From the NCBI GenBank assembly GCA_039029935.1, contig JBCCFC010000660.1, positions 1 to 7,590 of the forward strand: a DNA stretch of 7,590 nucleotides, read 5' to 3'. The translations under genes and the position numbers were made by a program. This document shows positions 1-7,076 of the stretch, in pieces. Positions within the stretch are counted from its first letter, which is position 1. Each line of letters opens with the position of its first letter. The notes below the pieces were generated by a model that saw nothing but the letters and a program-made list of their open reading frames with translations, was not told where the DNA came from and did no database searches. The stretch comes from G039029935 sp039029935 (GTDB lineage: Bacteria > Chloroflexota > Anaerolineae > Caldilineales > Caldilineaceae).

Positions 1-1062
1 CACTTTTCGACTATGTTTGTAATGACTATTAGATTCAGTATAAAAATATTCCCCACTAATAATTCCTATACCAACAACGGTATTTACCCCTTTTACTGCA
101 AACACAACATCACCAACATTGGCCTCTTTAAAAAGCCACAAATTCTTTATCTGCTCATTCTGGCTGTCTTCAGGTAAGCCGGCTCTTAAATTTAATGTTT
201 TTAAAGATGAAATAGTTGTTATATCACCAACATTAAACTCGTCATCACTAACCGCCGCAATTTGTTGTGAATAGAAACTTTCCCACTCGGTAGCTTGTAA
301 GCCGGGGGTGAATTGAAAATAATTGGTCGTGCTGTCGTTTAATTGGCATGTGATTTCTTTTATTTTTGAGAAGTGAATTAAAACTTCTGCATACGAGTTT
401 ACAGCAGCTAAATCTTCCGATTTTTCACCTACAATACCATGTCCTGCTTTTCTACCAGCTACGGGCATTGCATCCAATTTCAGAAAAAATTGATATCCAT
501 CCCGATGCGAGTATTTAGAAAGCGGGTAAAGTGCTAGCCACGCCCAATCTTTTCCAAAATTATTTGAACCTTGAAACCCTTTCGTATGAATGTCATAGTC
601 AAAAAGATTTAAGTCTTGTTGTAATTGACAAGCAATCTCAGGTAGATATCCATCAACAGTATCTTTTGTTTGACCACGATAGAAATAGGTGTGAAAGACA
701 CTCCAGGGCTGTTGCCAGTTAGCGAACAAATCTCTTTTGAATAATTTGTATGCCTTGAGTTCATCAAGCAGTTTTTGAGGGCAATGTGCGAAATAGGCAA
801 TATCTTTTGTACGAATCTTGTCTTTGATTTCTTCAACGACAATTTCATCTATGGCTTCGCCCTTGCGCAATTTATCAACCACTTCGGCACGCAATAAATT
901 TACAGGTTTAAATGAATGTTTAGGATTGCCATACTCATCCCAAATATCCTGTAATTCCGATTCTGAGAGTTGGTTAATGGCTTCATAGAGCAATGCTGAA
1001 TCATTGTTATAGGCGTTGTATTTCTTCGCTAACTCTACAATATAGGTAAATTGGGTTTCCAT
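1..1062 (-). CDS. McrB-like restriction protein, N-terminal part (cut by window edge)
   Basis: The frame is open for 354 codons from the ATG at 1062 to the left edge, with no stop. A TGGAG ribosome site (1071-1075) lies 8 bases before the start. Residues 309-354 look like the EVE-like module that precedes the AAA+ GTPase domain in McrB-type proteins: W309, GD at 317-318, KG at 324-325, GIG at 331-333, GEY at 337-339 and Y-x-H-x-R-x-V at 348-354. Residues 164-194 (FQGSNNFGKDWAW, then GYQFFLKL) recall the adaptor domains of this family only loosely. In McrBC systems the EVE-like or DUF3578 part recognises modified DNA, the AAA+ part hydrolyses GTP, and a separate McrC nuclease cuts. The AAA+ part and any mcrC would lie beyond the left edge, so the assignment rests on the pre-AAA module. 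The gene follows xisI by 48 bases and is more AT-rich than glcDE, which fits horizontal transfer. Confidence 0.6.
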   Translation of the reverse strand, partial: METQFTYIVELAKKYNAYNNDSALLYEAINQLSESELQDIWDEYGNPKHSFKPVNLLRAEVVDKLRKGEAIDEIVVEEIKDKIRTKDIAYFAHCPQKLLDELKAYKLFKRDLFANWQQPWSVFHTYFYRGQTKDTVDGYLPEIACQLQQDLNLFDYDIHTKGFQGSNNFGKDWAWLALYPLSKYSHRDGYQFFLKLDAMPVAGRKAGHGIVGEKSEDLAAVNSYAEVLIHFSKIKEITCQLNDSTTNYFQFTPGLQATEWESFYSQQIAAVSDDEFNVGDITTISSLKTLNLRAGLPEDSQNEQIKNLWLFKEANVGDVVFAVKGVNTVVGIGIISGEYFYTESNSHYKHSRKV

Positions 1063-1070
1063 ATAAACGG

Positions 1071-1075
1071 CTCCA
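1071..1075 (-). promoter_or_regulatory. Ribosome binding site of the McrB-like gene
   Basis: TGGAG on the minus strand, 8 bases before the ATG at 1062. It supports this start for a gene whose other end is outside the window. Confidence 0.55.
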
Positions 1076-1110
1076 GTGAAATTTCAAAGTTAATATAGAT
1101 TTGATTATGT

Positions 1111-1446
1111 TTAGCTAACAGCACACTCAGTCAATTTCCAATGCTCCGGTGAAAAGAAACCCAACACAAGTTCCTCTTTGGGAATACCTGCATCAATCGA
1201 CCGCTGTGCAATCTCGGCATCTGTGTTATCTTGCTCTAGCCAAACTTTGTCATTTTTGATACGCAAATGCATGGGAATCGAATAGACTCGCCCTGTTTTA
1301 GCCCAACCAATATTCATGAGCAGATAGCTGTCACTTCTTTCGTCAAACATCGGAATCACGTCAATGTCGCCATAACTAAATGTAAATTCGGCGTGTTCAG
1401 AAAGAATTTGCTTGATAACGGTTCGGTAATGATTTATTTTATCCAT
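1111..1446 (-). CDS. xisI: XisI family protein (fdxN element excision controlling factor)
   Basis: The 111-residue product has normal XisI length and typical features throughout: the MDKINHYRTVIKQIL start, a middle with FDERSDSYLLMNIGW and RVY, the IKNDKVWLEQD strand, the GIPKEELVLGFFSPEH turn and the KLTECAVS end. XisI was named in heterocystous cyanobacteria, where XisF, XisH and XisI control excision of the fdxN element. XisH/XisI pairs are common where no such element exists, and their role there is unclear. The start at 1446 has AGGTGGAG (1455-1462) 8 bases upstream. It overlaps the end of the XisH-like gene by 13 bases, the usual tight linkage of the pair, which implies translational coupling and a physical partnership. 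The reading frame looks intact. The family call is strong, while its function in this organism is unknown. Confidence 0.9.
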   Translation of the reverse strand: MDKINHYRTVIKQILSEHAEFTFSYGDIDVIPMFDERSDSYLLMNIGWAKTGRVYSIPMHLRIKNDKVWLEQDNTDAEIAQRSIDAGIPKEELVLGFFSPEHWKLTECAVS

Positions 1447-2063
1447 TGCACAATCTCCACCTTTTCTGGATCAAAGACAACCAAAGCTATTTGATGCACC
1501 TCAACAATTTCTTGAATAGCAGGTGTCACAAAAAACTCTTGGTAAATCGTCTTTGGAATTGCCGAGAACAACGCTCGGTTAGCCTCTATGCGCTCAGGAA
1601 AGAGACGATAAATGCTGTATTGACCAACCGCTTTTTGTAGCTCGCTGATGGGCAACATGGTGCTAAACACTTTGACTTCCAGCACTATTTTCGCACCCGC
1701 TTTTTCTGCCGCAATTGGCTTCTCTGCGCCTAAATCAGCGTATAATTTTATTCCTTTGTATTCAATTAGAAATGGATCATCAGTGACATTCCATATGATC
1801 AAATATTGATTACGCAATGGCGTTGGATTTTGCCCCACTGCGAGGTGTCCAAAAAGGGTTTCAAAGGCGTCGGCTTTGTTGATATCGTAGTAGTTCATCA
1901 GCGTTGAAAGCCACAGGCTTTTGCCAAAACGACGCGGACGCAGAAAGAGCAGTTCCTTCCCCAAATCTTCGACAACAGGGATGCGGTCGGTGCGGTCAAG
2001 GTAGGTATAATTTTCTATGATCAACGCTTCATAGTCGCGTATCGCATATGGTAATTTGAGCAT
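1434..2063 (-). CDS. Chimera: front of RPRRFGKS-type ATPase fused to XisH
   Basis: The 209-residue protein has two unrelated parts. Residues 1-90 match the start of the AAA-ATPase-like family (PF09820 type, normally about 500 residues with a C-terminal nuclease-like domain): MLKLPYAIRDYEALI, the YLDRTDRIP stretch, the P-loop-like RPRRFGKS at 42-49, and FGHLAVGQNPTP. From W91 the sequence is XisH: TDDPFLIEYKGIKLYADLGAEKPIAAEK, LEVK, AVGQYSIYRLF, and FDPEKVEIVQWIK at the end. The XisH PD-(D/E)XK residues D110, E129 and K131 are present. The first 20 or so residues of normal XisH are missing, and so is everything after the P-loop region of the ATPase, including Walker B. The ATG at 2063 is chosen because AAAGGAG lies 11 bases before it and MLKLPY is the usual family start. 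A GTG at 2075 overlaps that AAAGGAG. The gene is fused in frame without a stop and overlaps xisI. It may be a functional novelty or a decaying deletion product. Confidence 0.82.
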   Translation of the reverse strand: MLKLPYAIRDYEALIIENYTYLDRTDRIPVVEDLGKELLFLRPRRFGKSLWLSTLMNYYDINKADAFETLFGHLAVGQNPTPLRNQYLIIWNVTDDPFLIEYKGIKLYADLGAEKPIAAEKAGAKIVLEVKVFSTMLPISELQKAVGQYSIYRLFPERIEANRALFSAIPKTIYQEFFVTPAIQEIVEVHQIALVVFDPEKVEIVQWIK

Positions 2064-2074
2064 AGAGCGAACCA

Positions 2075-2081
2075 CTCCTTT
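2075..2081 (-). promoter_or_regulatory. Ribosome binding site deciding the start of the XisH chimera
   Basis: AAAGGAG on the minus strand. Its last base is the first base of a possible GTG start at 2075, which rules that start out in practice. The next start, the ATG at 2063, sits 11 bases downstream and matches the family N-terminus. Confidence 0.6.
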
Positions 2082-2143
2082 CTAAGCAAAAACTGCGTAG
2101 CCGACATAACGGCAACGGATGTCTGCTGGTAGCTGATGAAAGA

Positions 2144-4690
2144 CTACACGACGAACATACCGGAATTCAACACTCCTGCTGGGTCCCACGTCGCCTTCAA
2201 CTGACGCATCAACGACAATCCCTGCGGCTGATAGCCCCACGCATCACCGTCAACCGCATCGCTACCCGCCATTACAATCGCATACCCACCCGCGGCAACA
2301 GCGGGCTTACGCAACGCCGCCAGCCAAGCATTGACATCGCTACCTACATCACCATCACCACTATGCCGTGCATAGACAAAGCCATTGCCATAGTCAACCA
2401 TCAGGTTCTCTGACGTGCGATATTCGGCGGGAATAGCGGTGACATAGGTGTCGAGGTGCTTCGTTGGCAATCCAGCGCGCACAAGCACATCATCGGTATA
2501 ACCAATGCTCATGAACTGCTGCCATGCTTCTGTTGCAGATGACGGTGTTATATGGGCCGTGGGTGCATTTTCGCGCTGCCACACATTGCGCACAATGTCC
2601 AGTTCCGCATCAACATCTTCGGGTAGACCTTCGGTTGTGTACTGCAACGTGAAGGATGCCTGGTTTTCTGCCTGTGCAATCACGACACCAGACGCCACCA
2701 GTGGCTGTTTAAGGGACTCACGTGCCCATAAAATACCCCGACTCAAATCGTCAACGGCGACACCGATGGTCTTCTTGGCACGAGGCAACGGCACAAGCTT
2801 GAGCGTAGCCTCGGTCAGCAGTCCCAATGTGCCATGCGCACCGACAAAGACCTTGGGCAAATCGTAGCCTGCGACATTTTTGACGACGGGACGCCCTGCG
2901 CGGATGGTCCGTCCATCGGGCAAGGCGACGGTGGCACAGAGCAGACTGTCACGCACGGAACCGTACCGAATGCGTTGTGGCGAGTTGATGTTTTGGTCAA
3001 GCAGTTCGCCAACAGTGGTGTCTACTCGGGGGCTGGCAAGCAGGGTCTGCATCCCATGTTCGGCCAAGAAATCGTTGACCTCTTGTAACGGTGTGCCTGC
3101 GCCAACCGTGACATAGAGGTCGTCAGGTGCAAATTTGTGGATGCCCTGTAGGTTGGCAGTCGAGATGTAGAAATCGGCGTGACCGTTGACTGTGCTGGCT
3201 GTTTTATTCGCATCACTGAATGCAGCAAATGCACTGGCGGCTTCATCGGCATTGTGGGGCGCAAATGTTTGCTCGCTGGGCATAGCTGGCTCGGCATAGG
3301 TCGGCGTGAGCGACATCTGTGGGAAAATTTTGCCAGGGTTGAGCAGGTTCTGCGGGTCAAACACATCTTTGATCTGCAACATGGTATGCAGTTCGTTGTC
3401 GGTGTACATCATGGGCATATAGTCACGCTTCTCCATGCCAACACCATGCTCGCCCGTAATGCTGCCGTCATATTCCAAGCATAGTTCGATGACTTCTTTG
3501 CCTGTATGGTGAATGCGTTCCATCAATTCAGGGTCATTACTATCACAGAGCATGAGCGGATGCAGATTGCCATCGCCTGCATGGAAGACACTCATGGTAC
3601 GAATGCCATTGGCGTCACAAAGATCATTGACCCGCTTGAGCATCTCGCCCAGATAGCTGCGTGGCACAGTCACATCAGTGAGATAGTAGCTGGGGGCGAT
3701 GCGCGCCAATGCGCCCGCGGCACTCTTGCGTCCATACCAAATTTGTTGACGTTCGGCTTCGCTTTGGGCAATGCGCAGGTCCATACCACCGTTGGCCGAC
3801 AACACATCCGCAATCTCCTCAATCTGTGATCCTACGCTTTCAGGGTAGCCATCCATCTCCACAATCAACGCCGCGCCTGCATGGCTGGGCAGTTCAACAC
3901 CCGTGGCTTCCTCAATCATCTGCATGGCACGTTGATCCATCATCTCTAGTGTAGCTGGCACAAGCCCCGACTTGATGACCTCAGAGACAGCAATCCCAGC
4001 CTGTTGCTCGGAGTCAAAGGCCACCATCATTGTGCGCACAGCGGGTGGGTTGCCGACAAGCCGCAAATATGCCTCAGTCGCCACCGCCAATGTACCCTCG
4101 CTGCCCACAATCAGCCCACAGAGGTCATACTCCGGATAGTCAAGTGCCAATCCACCCAACTGCACAACCTCACCATCGGCCAACACCACTTGTAGCCCCG
4201 TAATATAGTTGGTCGTGACACCATATTTGAAGCAATGGGGTCCCCCCGCGTTTGTGCCAAGATTGCCGCCAATACACGATGCGCGTCCACTCGCTGGGTC
4301 TGGTGGATAGTACAGCCCATGCGCCTTGACCATGCCATCAACCACCTGATTGACCGCACCCGCCTGTGCGATCACCGTCTGTGCCTGTGGGTCAATGTCA
4401 ATGCTGTTCATGCGTGACGACGAGATGACAATGCCCCCCTGCTCGGCCAATGCACCACCAGCCAGCCCTGTTCCACCAGCCCGTGCTACTAGCGGCGTCC
4501 CCGTCTCGTTCGCCCATGTCATGATGCGACTTACATCCTCAGTCGATTCAGGGTAAAAGACGCCATCCGGTGTGGCCGTCTCAAAGCTGGCATCCATTTC
4601 ATAGGCGATGAGTTCAACAGGGTCTAGTGCCAGTTGACGTTTGTCAAAGAGGGTGGTTAGTTGTGATTTTGTTTGTGTCGTTAATGCCAT
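2144..4690 (-). CDS. glcDE: Glycolate oxidase GlcD-GlcE fusion protein (FAD-linked)
   Basis: This 848-residue protein joins two subunits that are usually separate. Residues 1-457 are GlcD: the FAD-binding loop RAGGTGLAGGA (70-80), PPDPASGRASCIGGNLGTNAGGP (129-151), YGVTTN, GSEGTLAVATEAYLRL (196-211), then the oxidase C-domain with FHAGDGNLHP (369-378), TGEHGVG (412-418) and the terminal DPQNLLNPGKIFP (445-457). H370, H377, E414 and H415 are the usual active-site or metal residues of this family. After a linker (about 458-480) comes GlcE: AGTPLQEV (531-538), YGSVRD (576-581), GRPVVKNVAGYDLPKVFVGAHGTLGLLTEATLKL (599-632) and the end WDPAGVLNSGMFVV. The protein would oxidise glycolate (or a related 2-hydroxy acid such as D-lactate) and pass electrons to GlcF, encoded upstream in the same direction. 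Oddly, the GlcE half lacks the usual RGGGTK loop, and its second glycine loop is eroded (GELLDQNINSP). The GAGGAGG at 4707-4713 is 16 bases before the ATG, which is long. Confidence 0.93.
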   Translation of the reverse strand: MALTTQTKSQLTTLFDKRQLALDPVELIAYEMDASFETATPDGVFYPESTEDVSRIMTWANETGTPLVARAGGTGLAGGALAEQGGIVISSSRMNSIDIDPQAQTVIAQAGAVNQVVDGMVKAHGLYYPPDPASGRASCIGGNLGTNAGGPHCFKYGVTTNYITGLQVVLADGEVVQLGGLALDYPEYDLCGLIVGSEGTLAVATEAYLRLVGNPPAVRTMMVAFDSEQQAGIAVSEVIKSGLVPATLEMMDQRAMQMIEEATGVELPSHAGAALIVEMDGYPESVGSQIEEIADVLSANGGMDLRIAQSEAERQQIWYGRKSAAGALARIAPSYYLTDVTVPRSYLGEMLKRVNDLCDANGIRTMSVFHAGDGNLHPLMLCDSNDPELMERIHHTGKEVIELCLEYDGSITGEHGVGMEKRDYMPMMYTDNELHTMLQIKDVFDPQNLLNPGKIFPQMSLTPTYAEPAMPSEQTFAPHNADEAASAFAAFSDANKTASTVNGHADFYISTANLQGIHKFAPDDLYVTVGAGTPLQEVNDFLAEHGMQTLLASPRVDTTVGELLDQNINSPQRIRYGSVRDSLLCATVALPDGRTIRAGRPVVKNVAGYDLPKVFVGAHGTLGLLTEATLKLVPLPRAKKTIGVAVDDLSRGILWARESLKQPLVASGVVIAQAENQASFTLQYTTEGLPEDVDAELDIVRNVWQRENAPTAHITPSSATEAWQQFMSIGYTDDVLVRAGLPTKHLDTYVTAIPAEYRTSENLMVDYGNGFVYARHSGDGDVGSDVNAWLAALRKPAVAAGGYAIVMAGSDAVDGDAWGYQPQGLSLMRQLKATWDPAGVLNSGMFVV

Positions 4691-4794
4691 TATAACTCTG
4701 CTAACGCCTCCTCAAGCTCTTCTTTGGTGCGGTAAACCAGCATTGGTTCATCTGGATTGTCTCTTTTATATTATTCACTTAGCTGCACCATCTG
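4690..4794 (-). pseudogene. Out-of-use C-terminal tail of the small DUF2281-like gene
   Basis: After the TGA at 4795-4797 the same frame continues for 34 codons to a TAA at 4690-4692. The first 7 codons (QMVQLSE) are followed by another TAA (4771-4773), then 26 codons ending in NPDEPMLVYRTKEELEEALAEL. That hydrophilic, Glu-rich ending has the character of a true protein C-terminus, and its final TAA overlaps the glcDE start codon by one base (TAATG), a classic coupled-gene junction. I infer that the ancestor was a 93-residue protein coupled to glcDE, and that two codons became stops. The GAGGAGG that may serve glcDE lies inside this remnant. Confidence 0.6.
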
Positions 4795-4971
4795 TCATGC
4801 AAAATCGTCTTCTGAAGAATCGTCCTGTAAGCCCATTTTGTATTCGAGGAATTGGACAAAAGTCCAAACCTCTTCTAATACCTCCGGTGGTAGTCGATGT
4901 AACGACTCAGTAATCAGTGCAATCATCTCATCACGTATCGTATCAGAATCGGCTTTTGATAAATGTGTCAT
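4795..4971 (-). CDS. Small DUF2281-like acidic protein, probably C-terminally truncated
   Basis: The 58-residue product has the core LITESLHRLPPEVLEEVWTFVQFLEYKMG, which resembles DUF2281-type small proteins: an amphipathic helix, LPPE, and a second helix ending in FLEYK. It ends in an acidic stretch (QDDSSEDDFA). Such small genes often sit beside Uma2 or toxin genes in Chloroflexota and Cyanobacteria, where an antitoxin or partner role is suspected but unproven. I chose the ATG at 4971 because AGGAG (4976-4980) precedes it by 4 bases. A longer start at 5031 would overlap the Uma2 gene and has no such site. The gene follows the Uma2 stop by 19 bases. The frame continues downstream through two stops as a convincing tail, so this copy is likely shortened and may be non-functional. 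Confidence 0.6.
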   Translation of the reverse strand: MTHLSKADSDTIRDEMIALITESLHRLPPEVLEEVWTFVQFLEYKMGLQDDSSEDDFA

Positions 4972-4975
4972 TTTT

Positions 4976-4980
4976 CTCCT
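4976..4980 (-). promoter_or_regulatory. Ribosome binding site of the small DUF2281-like gene
   Basis: AGGAG on the minus strand, 4 bases before the ATG at 4971, within the 19-base gap after the Uma2 stop. It favours the short start over the one at 5031. Confidence 0.55.
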
Positions 4981-4990
4981 GTAAGAATGC

Positions 4991-5680
4991 TCATATACTA
5001 CCAATAACTTCCTCGACTGCTTTGATAGCATTGGGTCGATTCACCCACAGCCAATCAGTATGTAACCAAAAGCCAGGCAATATAGCTGAACGGTAAATCC
5101 CATCTGGACCGATTTTAATCTGCTGATAGTTTCCATGTGCGTCAAGCTGATAGAACTTGGCCTCTTTGCGATTAGGACGATTATCAATTACCCAATATTC
5201 ACGTACACCCGCCTCGCGATATTCTTCGAGCTTATCCTCTTTGTCACGCTTGGTACTGCTCTGTGAGACAATCTCAACGATTAAGTCTGCTCCACCCATC
5301 AGTTTATCCTCGGTGAGCAGATGCGCATTGGCTTCTGAGACAAACAAAATATCGGGTTCACGGGACGACTTGCCGGGTCCCAATTTCATTTCAAAGGGCG
5401 CAAACAGCACTTCCCCCAACCCCTTGGTTTCGACAAAAAAATCCAGTAGCTGTGACAAAAATTTAATCAGCCGTTGGTGTCTTCGTTTGGGTGGCATCAG
5501 TGGTATCACCTTTCCTAAATCATCATCACTGGTTGCATGAGCCAGCGGTATCCATTCGGCTCTTGTCTCCTCGCCTGACCACGCCACATATTCATGATAG
5601 GTCATCAAACGAGTGTCGGGATTGGTCCGAATGATTTTAAGTGGAGGCCACATTTTCTTTTCACGAACTAAGACTGTCAT
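4991..5680 (-). CDS. Uma2 family (DUF820) endonuclease-like protein
   Basis: The 229-residue product carries the Uma2 signature: REPDILFV (107-114, with D110), ADLIVEIVSQSS (131-142, with E136), then RD at 145-146, K150, Y154 and GVREYWVID (158-166). Uma2 proteins have a PD-(D/E)XK nuclease fold. They are very abundant in Cyanobacteria and Chloroflexota, and their biological role is not established. An N-terminal stretch (TYHEYVAWSGEETRAEWI, 27-44) matches the usual 'Y..Y..W' opening of the family. The length is normal to slightly long. The start at 5680 has GGAGGG (5688-5693) 7 bases upstream, inside the last codons of glcF, and only 3 bases separate the two genes, so they are almost certainly co-transcribed. 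Finding it between glcF and glcDE is unusual. The family is certain, but a role in glycolate metabolism is not implied. Confidence 0.9.
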   Translation of the reverse strand: MTVLVREKKMWPPLKIIRTNPDTRLMTYHEYVAWSGEETRAEWIPLAHATSDDDLGKVIPLMPPKRRHQRLIKFLSQLLDFFVETKGLGEVLFAPFEMKLGPGKSSREPDILFVSEANAHLLTEDKLMGGADLIVEIVSQSSTKRDKEDKLEEYREAGVREYWVIDNRPNRKEAKFYQLDAHGNYQQIKIGPDGIYRSAILPGFWLHTDWLWVNRPNAIKAVEEVIGSI

Positions 5681-5683
5681 CAG

Positions 5684-7015
5684 CTATCCCTCCAATGAAT
5701 AAGAACGCTCCAGCAATTCGACCAAATGAATCACCTCAATATCCAGTCCAAATTTGCGCACACCATAAAGCAACTGCATGTGACATCCCGTATTGGTTGT
5801 CACCACAATCTCTGCCCCAGAATTGATGATGTCGTTCATTTTGGCTTCAAGCACCTGTTCAGCCGTGTCAGCCTGCATAATGTTATAGATACCCGCACTA
5901 CCGCAACACATATCAGGCTGTGCCAAGTCAACCACCTCAACACCCGGAATCATTGCCAGCAATTGACGAGGCTGTTGCACCACCTTCTGCCCATGTCGCA
6001 GGTGACATGAGTCCATATAGGCGACCTTGGCATTGATAGCTCCGGTCGTCTCAACAAGAATATGGTTGGCTAAAAATTCGGTGACATCCTGCACACTGTG
6101 GGCAAAGTCAGCGGCCTTGTCTGAATAGTCGCTATCCGCTGCCAGCAGATGGTCATAATCTTTGAGGACCGCCCCACAGCCACCAGCATTGCTGATGATG
6201 GCGTCAAAGCTCGTTTCATTTTGTTCGCTACATTCAATGATGGCATCAATATTCTGCCTGGCTAGTTTGTGTCCCAACTCGGTTTCGCCAATATGTAATC
6301 CCGCTGCACCACAACAGGTCTGCGTCTGTGGAAAATATACGTCATAGCCGTTGTGTTGCAACACGCTGATGGTGGCCTTGTTGACGCCAGACAAAAATGC
6401 ATCCTGCACACAGCCATGCAAAAAAGCAACGCTACCTTGTTTCTCATCCAATGCTAATGCTGGTTCTGCTTGACGATAGGTGGGATAATTGAGTTCTAGG
6501 TTGGGTAACAACCCCTCCATTGTTTCCAAAGTGGGTGAGATGCGGCTTAATAGGTTGCTGCGGCGTATCAGGCCGGATACCCCTGTGCGTTGATAGACAG
6601 AGAGTGCACGTGCCATCAGCCGCATTCGCTGACGATTGGGCAGTGTCCACTCAAGCGAAAGTCTGCGCAAAAAGTTGGATGATGGTGTGTCCTGTCGATG
6701 TTCTGCCATTGTATCGCGCGCCACTTCTAGCAACCGCCCGTATTGTACCCCAGAGGGGCAGGCCGTTTCGCAGGCACGGCAACCCAAGCACAAGTCAATG
6801 TGTTCAGTGAATGCACCGTCATTACGTACATCCTCCACAAGATCAATCCGCCCATTGGCCGCGGCTTTCATCAAAGCGATGCGTCCACGCGGACTGTCCA
6901 TCTCTGTCCCCAACACGGCGTAACTCGGGCAGGTCACATGACACAGCCCACAATGTATACATTGATTGAGGAGTTGCTGATACTCAAGCGAATCCATCGT
7001 TATCGTTGATTGCAT
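5684..7015 (-). CDS. glcF: Glycolate oxidase iron-sulfur subunit GlcF
   Basis: The 443-residue protein has the full GlcF layout. Two 4Fe-4S ferredoxin motifs lie at C19-x2-C22-x2-C25-x3-C29-P and C76-x2-C79-x2-C82-x3-C86-P. Two CCG domains follow: C202 with C234-C235 and C280, then C337 with C370-C371 and C411. It would take electrons from the FAD subunits (the GlcDE fusion encoded downstream) and pass them towards the quinone pool at the inner face of the membrane. No membrane segment is visible. Related LutA and D-lactate dehydrogenase subunits share the CCG domains, but the two-ferredoxin arrangement and the GlcD/GlcE partner favour GlcF. The ATG at 7015 has only a weak GAAAG-like site upstream, and M7 has none better. 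It is the first gene of the visible operon, with its promoter expected between 7016 and about 7076. Confidence 0.93.
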   Translation of the reverse strand: MQSTITMDSLEYQQLLNQCIHCGLCHVTCPSYAVLGTEMDSPRGRIALMKAAANGRIDLVEDVRNDGAFTEHIDLCLGCRACETACPSGVQYGRLLEVARDTMAEHRQDTPSSNFLRRLSLEWTLPNRQRMRLMARALSVYQRTGVSGLIRRSNLLSRISPTLETMEGLLPNLELNYPTYRQAEPALALDEKQGSVAFLHGCVQDAFLSGVNKATISVLQHNGYDVYFPQTQTCCGAAGLHIGETELGHKLARQNIDAIIECSEQNETSFDAIISNAGGCGAVLKDYDHLLAADSDYSDKAADFAHSVQDVTEFLANHILVETTGAINAKVAYMDSCHLRHGQKVVQQPRQLLAMIPGVEVVDLAQPDMCCGSAGIYNIMQADTAEQVLEAKMNDIINSGAEIVVTTNTGCHMQLLYGVRKFGLDIEVIHLVELLERSYSLEG

Positions 7016-7076
7016 AGTAGTTTACTTTCAAAAACTGATAATCGTGTCCATAATAGCTCTGTAGCATAGCTATAAA
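7016..7076. other. Spacer between glcF and the RNA-like repeat
   Basis: These 61 bases lie between the glcF start and the first copy of the repeated element, which points the other way. The stretch is AT-rich and should hold the glcF promoter, but I see no convincing -35/-10 pair on either strand. It has no similarity to the stretch upstream of the second copy, so the repeat begins sharply at 7077. Confidence 0.4.

Noticed and set aside
609..848. 79-residue open frame on the minus strand
   Set aside because: It lies in another frame inside the McrB-like gene, whose 354-codon frame is uninterrupted and has recognisable motifs.
2064..2075. GTG start at 2075 for the XisH chimera
   Set aside because: It overlaps the AAAGGAG ribosome site. 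The ATG at 2063 is correctly spaced and matches the family start.
2088..2123. Possible terminator after glcDE: GACAT/ATGTC stem (2103-2107 with 2119-2123), then T5 on the minus strand (2088-2092)
   Set aside because: The stem is only 5 pairs with an 11-base loop, and the T-run is 10 bases away, so it could easily arise by chance.
2505..4556. Several open frames on the plus strand and other frames across glcDE
   Set aside because: They are antisense or off-frame shadows of a strongly recognised 848-residue protein and show no family features.
7062..7076. Possible plus-strand -10 box (TATAAA at 7071-7076) for the repeat RNA
   Set aside because: There is no acceptable -35 at normal spacing, and nothing similar lies at the same place before copy 2.
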